A stretch of DNA of 31,708 nucleotides from CAYMOV01 sp964392085 (lineage in GTDB: Bacteria; Oederibacteriota; Muellerivitia; Muellerivitales; Muellerivitaceae): assembly GCA_964392085.1 (NCBI GenBank), contig CAYMOV010000023.1:1-31708 (forward strand). The letters run 5' to 3'. The translations under genes were made by a program, and so were the position numbers. This document shows positions 1 to 8,045 of the stretch, piece by piece (position 1 is the first letter of the stretch; every line of letters begins with the position of its first letter). The notes under the pieces were generated by a model. It ran no database searches and was not told the origin of the DNA. It saw only the letters and a program-made list of their open reading frames with translations.

Positions 1-306
1 ATTAAATGAGTGTTTTAACGTGCACAGTTTATTCCCGACAAAAGTATATCATGCGCAATCTTGCCGACAACGCGGGTTTATCCGTACCCCCGTAATCACG
101 TTCGAGCCGTATCCGAAGAAGAGTGGTGATGGAAAGGCCTAGGTCTTGGGATTTTATGAAAAGCCCCACAAATAATAGACTGGATTCCCAATAATGGCGC
201 CAATTCCACCAGGGAAACGACTAGGGCGTTGCGAAACCCGGATTGAACTGGCAAACGATTGATGATGGATCCGACCTACCCGATGCGCACACACCTGCCC
301 CTGTAT
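1..306. other. Non-coding stretch downstream of the LacI stub
   Basis: No credible gene is visible on either strand. I read the minus strand beyond the stop codon of the LacI stub for the missing ligand-binding domain (the usual continuation is a short hydrophobic strand ending in V-P) and did not find it in any frame. The composition is more AT-rich than the genes to the right. I see no tRNA, no terminator with a U-run and no clear repeat here. Confidence 0.5.
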
Positions 307-546
307 TCAGACCTTCCCCATCATCGGGAGTGTCACGGTGTTCCGGACCCGGCCCAGGGCCAAAGCGCGGGCCTGGAGGTTGGGCCGGTAATCCAGTTTT
401 TGGATCGCGTCCATGACCCTTTGGCGGGTCGCTTCGCTGATCTTCGGGAATCCGGAAAGCGCGCGTGAAACCGTGGCGGCGGAAACCCCGGCTAATTGTC
501 CGACATCATTCAGTGTGGCCGCGCGGGGGGTGGAATTCCGGATCAC
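307..546 (-). CDS. LacI-family DNA-binding stub (HTH and hinge only)
   Basis: This is a 79-residue protein that starts at a GTG preceded by AAGGAG six bases upstream; that ribosome site decides the start over a longer frame reaching back to 681. Residues 11-40 form a typical LacI headpiece (TLNDVGQLAGVS followed by TVSRAL), and the hinge helix follows (YRPNLQARALALG). The chain stops about 13 residues later, where a normal 330-340-residue repressor would enter its sugar-binding domain. The missing domain is not found downstream. It could be a decayed repressor gene, or a small autonomous DNA-binding protein able to compete for operators; the intact ribosome site keeps the second option open. 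A CCGG-centred palindrome resembling the pectin-gene operators lies about 165 bp upstream. Confidence 0.6.
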   Translation of the reverse strand: MIRNSTPRAATLNDVGQLAGVSAATVSRALSGFPKISEATRQRVMDAIQKLDYRPNLQARALALGRVRNTVTLPMMGKV

Positions 547-709
547 GGAAGTCTCCTTAAGGTGAAATGGAACCGGAGAATTGGCCGTCACCCTGGGTCG
601 GATGGGATCGGCTTCACCGAACCCGGGGCCATGGGGGCAAAACCTGCAATCGCTTGTACGCCCCCAAAAAGCCCCGTCCATTCAGGATCGACGGGTTGAG
701 GTAAGGATA

Positions 710-725
710 ATCGAACCGGTTCCAG
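710..725. promoter_or_regulatory. Operator-like palindrome upstream of the LacI stub
   Basis: The core GAACCGGTTC is a perfect 10-bp palindrome. Over 16 bp it matches 12 positions of the TTGGGACCGGTTCCAA element found in front of the PL4 and PL11 genes. The CG centre is what LacI-family operators normally show. It sits in an AT-rich spacer between the upstream AraC-type gene and the LacI stub, so it may mediate control of the stub. This is inference from sequence similarity. Confidence 0.4.
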
Positions 726-730
726 GTTGA

Positions 731-776
731 TTATTGGTTGCATAACAATAAGTTAATCTTTGATAAACCCATCAAA
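731..776. repeat. Two adjacent inverted repeats in an AT-rich spacer
   Basis: TTATTG (731-736) pairs with CAATAA (746-751) across nine bases, and TTTGAT (759-764) pairs with ATCAAA (771-776) across six bases. Both lie just downstream of the AraC-type gene that ends at 802 and next to the CCGG palindrome. They could be regulator sites or a weak 3' hairpin; the second has no U-run after it. Spacing and AT content fit a regulatory region. Confidence 0.35.
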
Positions 777-801
777 AGGTTGGACCGATCTGGGAACCCA
801 T

Positions 802-2604
802 TCAGGGGAGGCCAGTCCTCGATTTGGGCCGGTATTTCCGGGGGGAAGTTCCATAGGCCTTCCGGAAAATCGGGATGAAGGATTGGGCCGAGCTGAAGCC
901 GCATTCCTGGGCCACCCGCTCCAGCCCCAAGCTTCCGTCCTGGAGCATCTCGCGGGCCTTCTCCAGCCGCAAACCACGGAGAAAGGGCCCGAAGGAGAGG
1001 CCGGCGATCTGACGGAAACTCTTCAGGTAGGTGGGCGCCGAGACCCCGGCGCGGCGGCAGACCTCCTTCAATTTCCAGGCTCGGGCCGGGTCCGACTTGA
1101 GGTCCCGGAGGGTTTCCTCGACTCGTCCGGCGATCCCCGCGTCCTTGGGTTTTTCGTGGTAGCGGACCAGGGATTCGAGGGAAGAACCGAAGGTTCCCAC
1201 GAGGTCCGGGGAGGTCCGGGCCTCCAGGAGGCGTCCCGTCAATTCCTCGCCGAGCTTACGGGCCGTGTCCCTCCCCACGCCGCTTTTCCGCTCGAACCGT
1301 TCGAGGAGGACCTGGAGGGCGGAGAGAAGGTGGCCGCGGACCTGGTCGCTTTGGTCCAGGGACGCGAAAAGCACCTGGCGGAGGAACCTTTCGCGCGCCA
1401 CGGGCAGCTTGGCCACCGCTCCCCGCTCGAATACCTCGACCAGTTCCCACATCCTGGCCCAAACATCGGCGTGGGGCGGGGTCCGCCTTTCCCCGGCCGT
1501 CGCCTCGACGAACGTCGGGTTCTTCCCGCTCTCCATCGCGAGGTGGAGCCCGGTGACGGCCTCGCCATAGGACCGCGCCAGGTCCCCGCCGCCGTATTGG
1601 AAGGACCCCACACCCGCCAGGACCGTGACGCTGAATTTTTTCTCGAGGACCCGGCGGAGTTCCTGGATGCGGTCCCGGATCTCCAACCGGGCCTGGGCCT
1701 GGGACAACCCGGGTTTGGTCGAGGTCAGTAGGAGGGCCCCATAATCGCCCAGGGCCGCCGAGACCGATTCGGGGAGCTTTCGGGCCGCCAGGAAGCACTC
1801 GCGTTGGAACGCCTTGGCCCGGCAAAGGTTCTCTACGGTCCCGGACCTGGGTTCCTGGACGAAGGGCATGAGGGCCACCACCACGCTGGGGGCGCGTGTC
1901 AGCCCCATCTCCTCGGTCACCCAACGCTCAACCGCGTCCCCCATCGGGGGCCGACGGAAGAATTTGTCCAACCCCACCACCCATTCCACCCAATAGGGGT
2001 GGGGCAACCGGGGCGGGAACACCTCCCGGCGCATCCGGTCCATCTCCTCGGAAAACCTGCTTTCATCCTGGCCCCCGATCCACCTCCCCATCAGTTCCAT
2101 CAACCGGAGGCATCCCGCCTCCGCGACCGGGTCCAGGACCGGTACCCGGAGGAGGGCCCGGACGAACCGGAGGAAATCATGGTTCTGGTCGGATCCCCCC
2201 GAACCCGTGATCTCTTTCCAACGCCTTCGTAGTTCCACGGCGTCGAGGTCGCGGGAAAGGTACGGCCCCGTGAAGAGGAAACCCACGCAGGACCCCTGGA
2301 CCGGCACAGGCGCGAAAAGGTCGGTCAATCCGCCGAACCTCCCCACCCGGGGTTTGGATTCCCGGTAAACCTGGTCGAAGGTGTTTCGGAGGTAGCCGTT
2401 CCGGAGTTGGAGTTTCCCGTAATGCTGTTCGAACTGCCAGGACTCCAGGGTGTTTCGCGCTGGGAAAAGGACCTTCCAACCGATCTGCTCGGGCGCCGAA
2501 AGGTAAAGGCAGGCCTGGCCCAGGTAGGTCTGGAAGATGTTTTGGAATTGGTAGTAGCCATCCAACCGGATCGGGACGGGCGGCGGCGGCGGTTCAGGAT
2601 TCAT
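802..2604 (-). CDS. AraC-family transcriptional regulator with large N-terminal sensor (paralog 1)
   Basis: This 600-residue regulator starts at ATG with GGAG five bases upstream. Residues about 512-592 are an AraC double helix-turn-helix: LKEVCRRAGVS begins the first motif, and RVAQECGFSSAQSF with FRKAYGTSPRKYR forms the conserved second half. The N-terminal ~200 residues resemble PocR-type ligand-sensing domains (GFLFTGPYLS with nearby aromatic residues). Residues about 325-355 (AGVGS, then SYGEAVTGLHLAMESG) look like the degenerate GGDEF-like domain of CdaR/PucR-type regulators. It is about twice the length of classical AraC. Two closer relatives of each other lie at 8046-9851 and 16028-17842; this copy is the divergent one. 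It probably senses a cell-wall breakdown product and controls neighbouring enzyme genes; the ligand is unknown. Confidence 0.85.
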   Translation of the reverse strand: MNPEPPPPPVPIRLDGYYQFQNIFQTYLGQACLYLSAPEQIGWKVLFPARNTLESWQFEQHYGKLQLRNGYLRNTFDQVYRESKPRVGRFGGLTDLFAPVPVQGSCVGFLFTGPYLSRDLDAVELRRRWKEITGSGGSDQNHDFLRFVRALLRVPVLDPVAEAGCLRLMELMGRWIGGQDESRFSEEMDRMRREVFPPRLPHPYWVEWVVGLDKFFRRPPMGDAVERWVTEEMGLTRAPSVVVALMPFVQEPRSGTVENLCRAKAFQRECFLAARKLPESVSAALGDYGALLLTSTKPGLSQAQARLEIRDRIQELRRVLEKKFSVTVLAGVGSFQYGGGDLARSYGEAVTGLHLAMESGKNPTFVEATAGERRTPPHADVWARMWELVEVFERGAVAKLPVARERFLRQVLFASLDQSDQVRGHLLSALQVLLERFERKSGVGRDTARKLGEELTGRLLEARTSPDLVGTFGSSLESLVRYHEKPKDAGIAGRVEETLRDLKSDPARAWKLKEVCRRAGVSAPTYLKSFRQIAGLSFGPFLRGLRLEKAREMLQDGSLGLERVAQECGFSSAQSFIPIFRKAYGTSPRKYRPKSRTGLP

Positions 2605-2794
2605 GGGTGCTCCATGCGGGGCTTTGACCTAGGGGCATTGAGCCCACTCGCATTTGAGGGACTGACAAGAGGGATGGCCGGTTAAGCGTGGGACGGGTTA
2701 GGCATTCGCCGTTTAAGGCCAACAGCTGCCCGCTGACCGCTGACCGCCTTCCGCTGTTTTTCGGGTGTCCCTGGGGTGAAACCTTCTTGAGGGC

Positions 2795-3820
2795 TTATCC
2801 GGGGGCGGGGCCGCTGCTCTCCCGGACCACCAGTTCCCCGGGATAGAGGATGGTGGGCTTGGGGCCGGGCGTCTCGACCTGTTCCACGAGGGCCCGCACC
2901 GCGGCGGCCCCCATGACCCTCATGTCCTGGCGCACGGTCGTCAGTCCGGGCCAGAAGACCTGGGCCGTCGGCACATCGTCAAACCCGACCACGGAAACGT
3001 CCTGGGGCACCCGCAAACCCGCTTGGAGGACCACCCTCAAAAAACCGAGCGCCGCGCTGTCGTTGGCGCAGAAAAACCCGGTCGGACCGTTGGCTTTCCG
3101 GCGGGCCAACCACTGCTTGGCCGCCGATTCACCGTTGATGGACCTCCAGCCGGTCGCCTGGACCTCCAGGGCGTCTTTCTTGATCCCTGCGGCCCTCAAA
3201 ACGCTTTGGAAACCCTCGAGGCGTTCAACGGCGTCCAGGTCCTCCAGGGTGCCTCCCACGAACGCGAACCGTTTGTGGCCGAAGGCCAACAGGTGTTGGG
3301 CCGCTTGGCGGCCGCCCTCCAGGTTGTCGCATCGGATGATCCGGCTTATTCCCTCGCTTTGGTTGCCCGTGATGAACACCAAGCCCAACCCCGCTTTTTG
3401 GGCTTCCTGGATCAGCGGCAGTTCCCTTTTGCCCGAACTCGCGAATATCAGCCCGTCCACCCGCCGTTGTTCGATCCAATCCTTCACCACTTCGGGGTGG
3501 AAAGCCGTCTCTTCCCCGAGGCTCCCCAGGAGGAGCGAAAGCTGGTGGCGGTTGGTCTCTTCCTCGACCCCCTGGAGGATCTGGGGCAGCCAGGCGTCGA
3601 GGAACGTGGGGACCACCAGCCCGATACAGCCGGTGCGGCCCTTGGAGAAATTCCGGGCGGAAAGGGAGGGCCGGAAGCCCGAGGTTCGGATGAGGGTTTG
3701 GATGCGTTCCTGGAGGGTGGGGCTCACCGATCCCCCGTTGAGGACCCGGGAAACGGTGCTTTTGCTCACGCCCGCCTGGCGGGCGATCCAATCGATATTG
3801 ACCTTAGGGGGACGAGTCAT
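2795..3820 (-). CDS. LacI-family transcriptional regulator, full length
   Basis: The 341-residue product has the usual family length. Residues 8-30 are the LacI headpiece (IDWIARQAGVSKSTVSRVLNG), the hinge region is around 50-60 (RPSLSARNFSKG), and the ligand-binding fold starts with CIGLVVP. Later family landmarks are DGLIFASS, FAFVGG, FFCANDSAALGFL and VVGFDDVP. Such proteins bind CG-centred palindromes and release them, or more rarely bind them, on meeting a sugar or oligosaccharide. The gene lies 67 bp after a GH30 xylanase gene on the same strand and may be co-transcribed with it. It is the best candidate in the window to recognise the CCGG-centred element in front of the pectin lyase genes. 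The ribosome site is weak. Confidence 0.9.
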   Translation of the reverse strand: MTRPPKVNIDWIARQAGVSKSTVSRVLNGGSVSPTLQERIQTLIRTSGFRPSLSARNFSKGRTGCIGLVVPTFLDAWLPQILQGVEEETNRHQLSLLLGSLGEETAFHPEVVKDWIEQRRVDGLIFASSGKRELPLIQEAQKAGLGLVFITGNQSEGISRIIRCDNLEGGRQAAQHLLAFGHKRFAFVGGTLEDLDAVERLEGFQSVLRAAGIKKDALEVQATGWRSINGESAAKQWLARRKANGPTGFFCANDSAALGFLRVVLQAGLRVPQDVSVVGFDDVPTAQVFWPGLTTVRQDMRVMGAAAVRALVEQVETPGPKPTILYPGELVVRESSGPAPG

Positions 3821-3887
3821 GGACCCATCATACCAGGGGGACCCGGAGGGGCGGAAGTCGGCAGGGAACCATCGGCCGCCGCGAATC

Positions 3888-6800
3888 TCATCGCAATAAC
3901 AATATCACCGTTCGGCGGATGGGTTGGCCGGCTTCCTGGATCAGGAAGTGATAGGTGCCGTTGGAGACTAGGCGGCCTCGGAAATCCCTTTGGTCCCAGG
4001 CGACGGTCGCCATTCCCTTAATTTCGATGGTCCCTGAAGCGACCATCCGATTGGCCACCGTCACGATCTTCCATCCCACCGTCTTGGGGCAAGGTGAGGT
4101 GAGGTTCACTTTCACCGGGGTCCAGGAGTTGAACGAGGGGTTGGGATAGGCGGCCGAGAGGGTCACGGGCGGACAGGCCGGGATGGTTGAAGTCGGGGTC
4201 GAGGACGGCACCGGGCTGGGGGTTTGCGTCACGGTCCAGGTCTCACTCGGGGTGGGGGTCAAGCTGGCCGTAAAGGTGGGTGTCAAGGTCGGCGACGCCG
4301 TGGGCGTACGACTCGCGGTGAGGGACGCCGTAGGCGTCATCGAATCCGTCGGGGTGACGCTGTTCGTGGGGGTCAACGACCAAGTGGCCGTGTAGGTCGG
4401 AGTCGGCGACTTGGTGAATGTCGCGCTATCCGTCGGCGTGTTCGTAGCGGTCGGGGTGAACGTAAAGGTCGGCGAAGCCGAGGGAGTCGCGCTGGGCGTC
4501 GGGCTGTTGGTCGCGCTCGGCGTCAAGGTCGCCGTCAGGGTGAATGTGGCGGTTATCCCCGGGGACGGGGTGTTAGTGATCGTGGGTGTGAGCGTCGCGG
4601 TCGGCGACGCCGAATCGGTCGGCGAGGGGGTGACGGTATTCGTCGGGGTGAATGTCGGCGACGCGGTCGGCGTGAAAGTGGCGGTGTAAGTGCGCGTGGG
4701 CGTATGGGTGGGGGTCGAGGTCACGGTCGAAGTAAAAGTACCGCTCCATGTCGGTGTAAACGAGGTGGTCATCGTAGAAGTACTGGTCACCGTACTCGTA
4801 AACGTGAGTGTGGCTCCCGGAGGCGGGGTGTTCGTGATTGTGGGTGTGAGCGTCGCGGTTGGCGACGCCGTATCGGTCGGTGTGGAGGTGACGGTGGTCG
4901 TCGGGGTGGATGTCCGGGTCGAGGTGGAGGTCGGGGTCGACGTCGTGGTTGAAGTGGTCGTGGCCGTGAAGGTCGGTGACGCGGTCCGCGTCGCGCTGGA
5001 GGTCGAAGTGGCCGTGGAGGTGAAGGTCGCCGTCGATGTAGTGGTCGAAGTGGTCGTGGCGGTGGCGGTAGCCGACGGAGTCCAGGTCCGGGTCGAGGTC
5101 GAAGTCACGGTCGGCGTGAAGGTCGCGGTAGCGCCAGGCGGCGGCGTAGGGGTGATCGTGGGCGTAAAGGACGCTGTAGGGCTCGGGGTGGAAGTGTTCG
5201 TGAAAGTCGAAGTCCTCGTGGAGGTGAAGGTCGCGGTAGACGACGCGGTGAGCGTGGCGCTCGGGGTCGAAGTCGGGGTGGCGGTAAACGTTCGGGTGGC
5301 CGTCGGGGTCGCGGTCGACGTGGGGGTCGAAGTGAACGTCGAGGTGGCCGTCACCGAAGAAGTCGGGGTGAAGGTCCGCGTCGTGGTCGCGGTCGGCGAG
5401 GACGTGAAGGTGCTGGTGGCCAAAACCGTGTTGGTGGGACTGGGCGTGTTCGTCCGTGTGGAGGTGGACGTCCCGGACGCCGTAGGCGTGCCCGTTGGGC
5501 TCGGGGAGGCAGTCGCGCTCGGGGTCACGGTGAAGGTGTAGGTCGCCGTGGACGTGGAGGTGGCGGTCATCGTCGTCGTCGGCGATGGAGTCGACGTGTT
5601 TGTCCGCGTGGTGGTTGAGGTGGCTGTCAGGGTATTCGTAAAGGTGCGGGTCGGGGTGGCAGTGGATGTGTTCGTGGCGGTGCTGGTCCGCGTGGCGGTA
5701 GCCGAGGGCGTAGCCGTCCAAGTGAAACTGGCGGTCGGGGTGGCGGAGAAGGTGGGCGTGCTGGTCCGCGTGGCCGTCAAGGTGGCGGTGGATGTCGCCG
5801 TTGAGGTCGAGGTGAAAGTTCGGGTGGGGCTGGATGTCGCGGTGAAAGTCGGCGTCGAGGAACGGGTCGGGGTGAAGGTAAAGGTGGTGGTCCCCCCGGG
5901 GCAATAGGCCCCCATCATCCGCACGTCGTCGAGCTGGAGGTTGTAGCTCCCCCCCGCCACGCTGGCCCATTGGAATAGGGTCACTTGGGCGGCCGAGAAC
6001 GTCTCCGCGGTCCCGAACCCGCGTTGGGCCAGTTGGCTGAACAGCACCGTCACGGGCGTCCAAGCCGCGTTGGCGGTGAAGGACACCCCGAAGTTGTCCC
6101 CGTCGGTCACCGCCGGGATGGCCATCTGGAACCAGTAGGTACCGCTGCCCTTCGCGTAAAAGACCACCCCGCCGCTGTAGGGCGTGAGGTCCACGGTGCC
6201 GCCCAGGGGGCAGGAGACGCCGCCGTAGTTGCTGACGGATCCCGAGGCGGTGCCCGAAAAGGCCGTGGAGCCGGGGGCTCCCCCGGCCGCGACGCTGAAG
6301 GCCACGGTGGTGTTGGCGTCGCCGTAGCTGGCCCAGGTGCCGCCCCAGTTGTTGGTGGTGTTGCCGTCCTCGAAGTTGTCGATCATGCAGAACGCACCGG
6401 GGATGGGGGTCAGGGTCCGGGTGAAGGTGGCCGTCGGGGGGATCGTGTTTGTGAAGGTGGCGGTCGGCCCCACGGCCCCGATCACGCACACGAACGTGGT
6501 CACGCTGGTGGGATTGAGGCTGTAGGCGAAGCTGTTGCCCGTGACGGTTTGGGTGGTCTGGCGGGTGAGGTTGTTGCTGGAGTCCGTGACCCAGGGAGTC
6601 TCCTGGGACACCGTACCGCCCGAGAAGTTGAAGGTCACCGATTGGGCGGAGCCGTTGTTGTTCAGCGCCACGATCACGATCGTGGTGGGGGTGGAATTGC
6701 TGTTCTTGTAGGAGGAGATGGACACCCCGGAGGACGGAACCTCGGTGGCCCCCGCCCGGTAGAACCCGGGCCGCACGAACCGGCTGAAGTTGCCCATGGT

Positions 6801-7802
6801 CCAGGTGCGCTTGGGCACGGTGGCGCCGTCAAAATCGATGAGCCCTTGGTTGGAGTTGCTGTTCTCGCAGACCAGCCACCAAAAATGGTAGGCGTTCATG
6901 TTGGAATCGGCCAGGGACCGGTGGATGAGGCCGGCGGTATACATGCCGTCGGTCATGCTGTCGTCCGAGGCCGCGCCGCCGTTGTATTCCATCATCTCGG
7001 TTTCCCAGTACTCGCGCCCGCCCGCGGGAGCGTTGAGCTGGGTGTTGGCGTAGGCCAGGGGCCCCGATCCGTAAAGGTGGGTGCCGATAAACGAGACGAA
7101 GGTGGCGGCGGAAGCGTCGTTGAGGGTGGTGTTCGCGTCGCCGTCCCCGCCCGCGCCCGAGGTCAGGAGGCTGTTCTTGGAGGCCTCCGTGATCATGAGC
7201 TTGGTGGGGTTGCCGGCGAAGGTCGGGCCCAGGTTGTTCTTCACGAAGTCGTGGAAGAGCTGGCCCGTCCAGATTCCCGACTCATAGGTCACGTTTTGGT
7301 CCGGTTCGTTCTGCGGGGAGATGCAAATCAGGGTGATGCCGTAGCTGGTGCGCACCATGTTGGCGTAGTTGACGAGTTTCGTGGCGTAGGCCGCGTAGGA
7401 GCCCGCCAGGAGCGCCCCACCGTTGTTCAGGTTGTTGTTGTCCTTCATGCTGGCGGGGGCGGACCATTCGGTGGCCCAGATCTGGGTGCATCCCATCCCC
7501 TTGGCCTGCTGCATGACGGCCACCTCCCCATTGGAGGTGTCCGGCGGGATTCGGCAACGCAGCATCGACAACCCGATGCCGACCGGGTTGTTGCCGTTCA
7601 GGTTGGTGCCGTCCCAAAAGATGTTCGCCTGGGCGGTGGTGTAGGCGTTGGTGTGCCAGGCGCTGGAGGCGCCGAAGCCGCGGATGAATTGGTTGGTCTG
7701 GGAAATGTCCACCGCGCAGGTTGCGGCCCAAGTTGGGGGGGCCAAAACCAGGAGGCTGAGGGTCACGGTCAGGAGGACTGTCCGAAGGATTGGGGATTTC
7801 AT
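3888..7802 (-). CDS. Secreted GH30 (XynC-like) xylanase with CIA30/CBM-like module, giant Thr linker and C-terminal sorting-type domain
   Basis: The 1304-residue protein has a signal peptide (MKSPILRTV, then LLVLAPPTWA). The GH30 module spans about 27-440 with Glu166 in QNEPD as likely acid/base and Glu269 in WETEMM as likely nucleophile; a beta side domain ends near VTTFVCVIG. It resembles Bacillus XynC (FVRPGFYR matches FVRPGY; SSYKNSN, IVIVALN). The loop holding the Arg that XynC uses to grip glucuronic acid reads WWLVCENSN here, so dependence on glucuronosyl side groups is doubtful. Residues about 465-630 form a CIA30/CBM11-like binding module (IDNFEDGN to LQLDDVRM). A Thr/Ser/Pro linker covers about 632-1207. 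The last 96 residues are a FlgD-Ig/T9SS-like domain (CPPV, YPNP, SPCPK, NGTYHF) ending VILLLR. Expected product: extracellular or surface-displayed endo-xylanase. The ribosome site is weak. Confidence 0.88.
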   Translation of the reverse strand: MKSPILRTVLLTVTLSLLVLAPPTWAATCAVDISQTNQFIRGFGASSAWHTNAYTTAQANIFWDGTNLNGNNPVGIGLSMLRCRIPPDTSNGEVAVMQQAKGMGCTQIWATEWSAPASMKDNNNLNNGGALLAGSYAAYATKLVNYANMVRTSYGITLICISPQNEPDQNVTYESGIWTGQLFHDFVKNNLGPTFAGNPTKLMITEASKNSLLTSGAGGDGDANTTLNDASAATFVSFIGTHLYGSGPLAYANTQLNAPAGGREYWETEMMEYNGGAASDDSMTDGMYTAGLIHRSLADSNMNAYHFWWLVCENSNSNQGLIDFDGATVPKRTWTMGNFSRFVRPGFYRAGATEVPSSGVSISSYKNSNSTPTTIVIVALNNNGSAQSVTFNFSGGTVSQETPWVTDSSNNLTRQTTQTVTGNSFAYSLNPTSVTTFVCVIGAVGPTATFTNTIPPTATFTRTLTPIPGAFCMIDNFEDGNTTNNWGGTWASYGDANTTVAFSVAAGGAPGSTAFSGTASGSVSNYGGVSCPLGGTVDLTPYSGGVVFYAKGSGTYWFQMAIPAVTDGDNFGVSFTANAAWTPVTVLFSQLAQRGFGTAETFSAAQVTLFQWASVAGGSYNLQLDDVRMMGAYCPGGTTTFTFTPTRSSTPTFTATSSPTRTFTSTSTATSTATLTATRTSTPTFSATPTASFTWTATPSATATRTSTATNTSTATPTRTFTNTLTATSTTTRTNTSTPSPTTTMTATSTSTATYTFTVTPSATASPSPTGTPTASGTSTSTRTNTPSPTNTVLATSTFTSSPTATTTRTFTPTSSVTATSTFTSTPTSTATPTATRTFTATPTSTPSATLTASSTATFTSTRTSTFTNTSTPSPTASFTPTITPTPPPGATATFTPTVTSTSTRTWTPSATATATTTSTTTSTATFTSTATSTSSATRTASPTFTATTTSTTTSTPTSTSTRTSTPTTTVTSTPTDTASPTATLTPTITNTPPPGATLTFTSTVTSTSTMTTSFTPTWSGTFTSTVTSTPTHTPTRTYTATFTPTASPTFTPTNTVTPSPTDSASPTATLTPTITNTPSPGITATFTLTATLTPSATNSPTPSATPSASPTFTFTPTATNTPTDSATFTKSPTPTYTATWSLTPTNSVTPTDSMTPTASLTASRTPTASPTLTPTFTASLTPTPSETWTVTQTPSPVPSSTPTSTIPACPPVTLSAAYPNPSFNSWTPVKVNLTSPCPKTVGWKIVTVANRMVASGTIEIKGMATVAWDQRDFRGRLVSNGTYHFLIQEAGQPIRRTVILLLR
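4180..5905 (-). repeat. Thr/Ser/Pro linker repeat of the GH30 gene (3888-7802)
   Basis: About 575 codons in which Thr occupies nearly every second position, giving a 6-bp DNA rhythm. Islands reading TPPPGAT recur at long intervals. Parts are closely matched in the linker of the partial gene at the right edge: 4829-4885 matches 30444-30500, and 5150-5360 matches about 31036-31250. Confidence 0.85.
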
Positions 7803-7883
7803 GTCATTCCAAGGGGGAGGGGTGTCAGCCCCGCCCAGTCATCAGGTTAAAATCGTTTTTTATCCGGCTTGAAACTTCGGTTA

Positions 7884-7912
7884 AAACGCTTTTTCGGCCC
7901 ATGTAAGCGTTT
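7884..7912. promoter_or_regulatory. Inverted repeat, candidate operator of the GH30 gene
   Basis: AAACGCTT (7884-7891) and AAGCGTTT (7905-7912) form a perfect 8-bp inverted repeat with a 13-bp spacer. It lies about 80-110 bp upstream of the GH30 start and directly downstream of a plausible promoter, where a repressor would block transcription. The half-site differs from the CCGG palindrome of the pectin genes, so a separate regulator is implied. The neighbouring LacI- and AraC-type products are both candidates. Confidence 0.45.
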
Positions 7913-7925
7913 GAGTAATGGGTAA

Positions 7926-7954
7926 AACATACCGCCCAAGCGTGGAGCCGACAA
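7926..7954 (-). promoter_or_regulatory. Possible promoter of the GH30 gene
   Basis: Reading the minus strand, TTGTCG and TATGTT are separated by 17 bases; each matches the sigma-70 consensus at four of six positions. The predicted transcription start would fall at the edge of the AAACGCTT/AAGCGTTT inverted repeat. The match is modest and rests mainly on spacing and position. Confidence 0.35.
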
Positions 7955-8045
7955 GGGATCAAATACCAATGTTGTCGTTATTGCGCCATTTTGATGTTTT
8001 TTTATTTCACATCCATCCAAAACCCGGTTCCCCAAAAAGCTTCAA

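Noticed and set aside
307..681. Longer form of the LacI stub starting near 681
   Set aside because: The extra 45 residues have no LacI resemblance, while the GTG at 546 has AAGGAG at ideal spacing just before the headpiece.
2730..2746. Short tandem CCGCTGA-CCGCTGA next to the AraC-type gene at 802-2604
   Set aside because: Only two copies of seven bases with no symmetry; too short to support a regulatory or CRISPR-like call.
4180..5905. CRISPR or VNTR array in place of coding linkers
   Set aside because: The repeats are degenerate, have no unique spacers of constant size and stay in frame with conserved domains on both sides.
5985..7850. Plus-strand open frame of 621 codons opposite the GH30 module
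   Set aside because: It lies antisense to a well-supported GH30 module with intact catalytic motifs, is dominated by Gly/Arg/Val/Pro as expected for a GC-rich shadow frame, and shows no domain.
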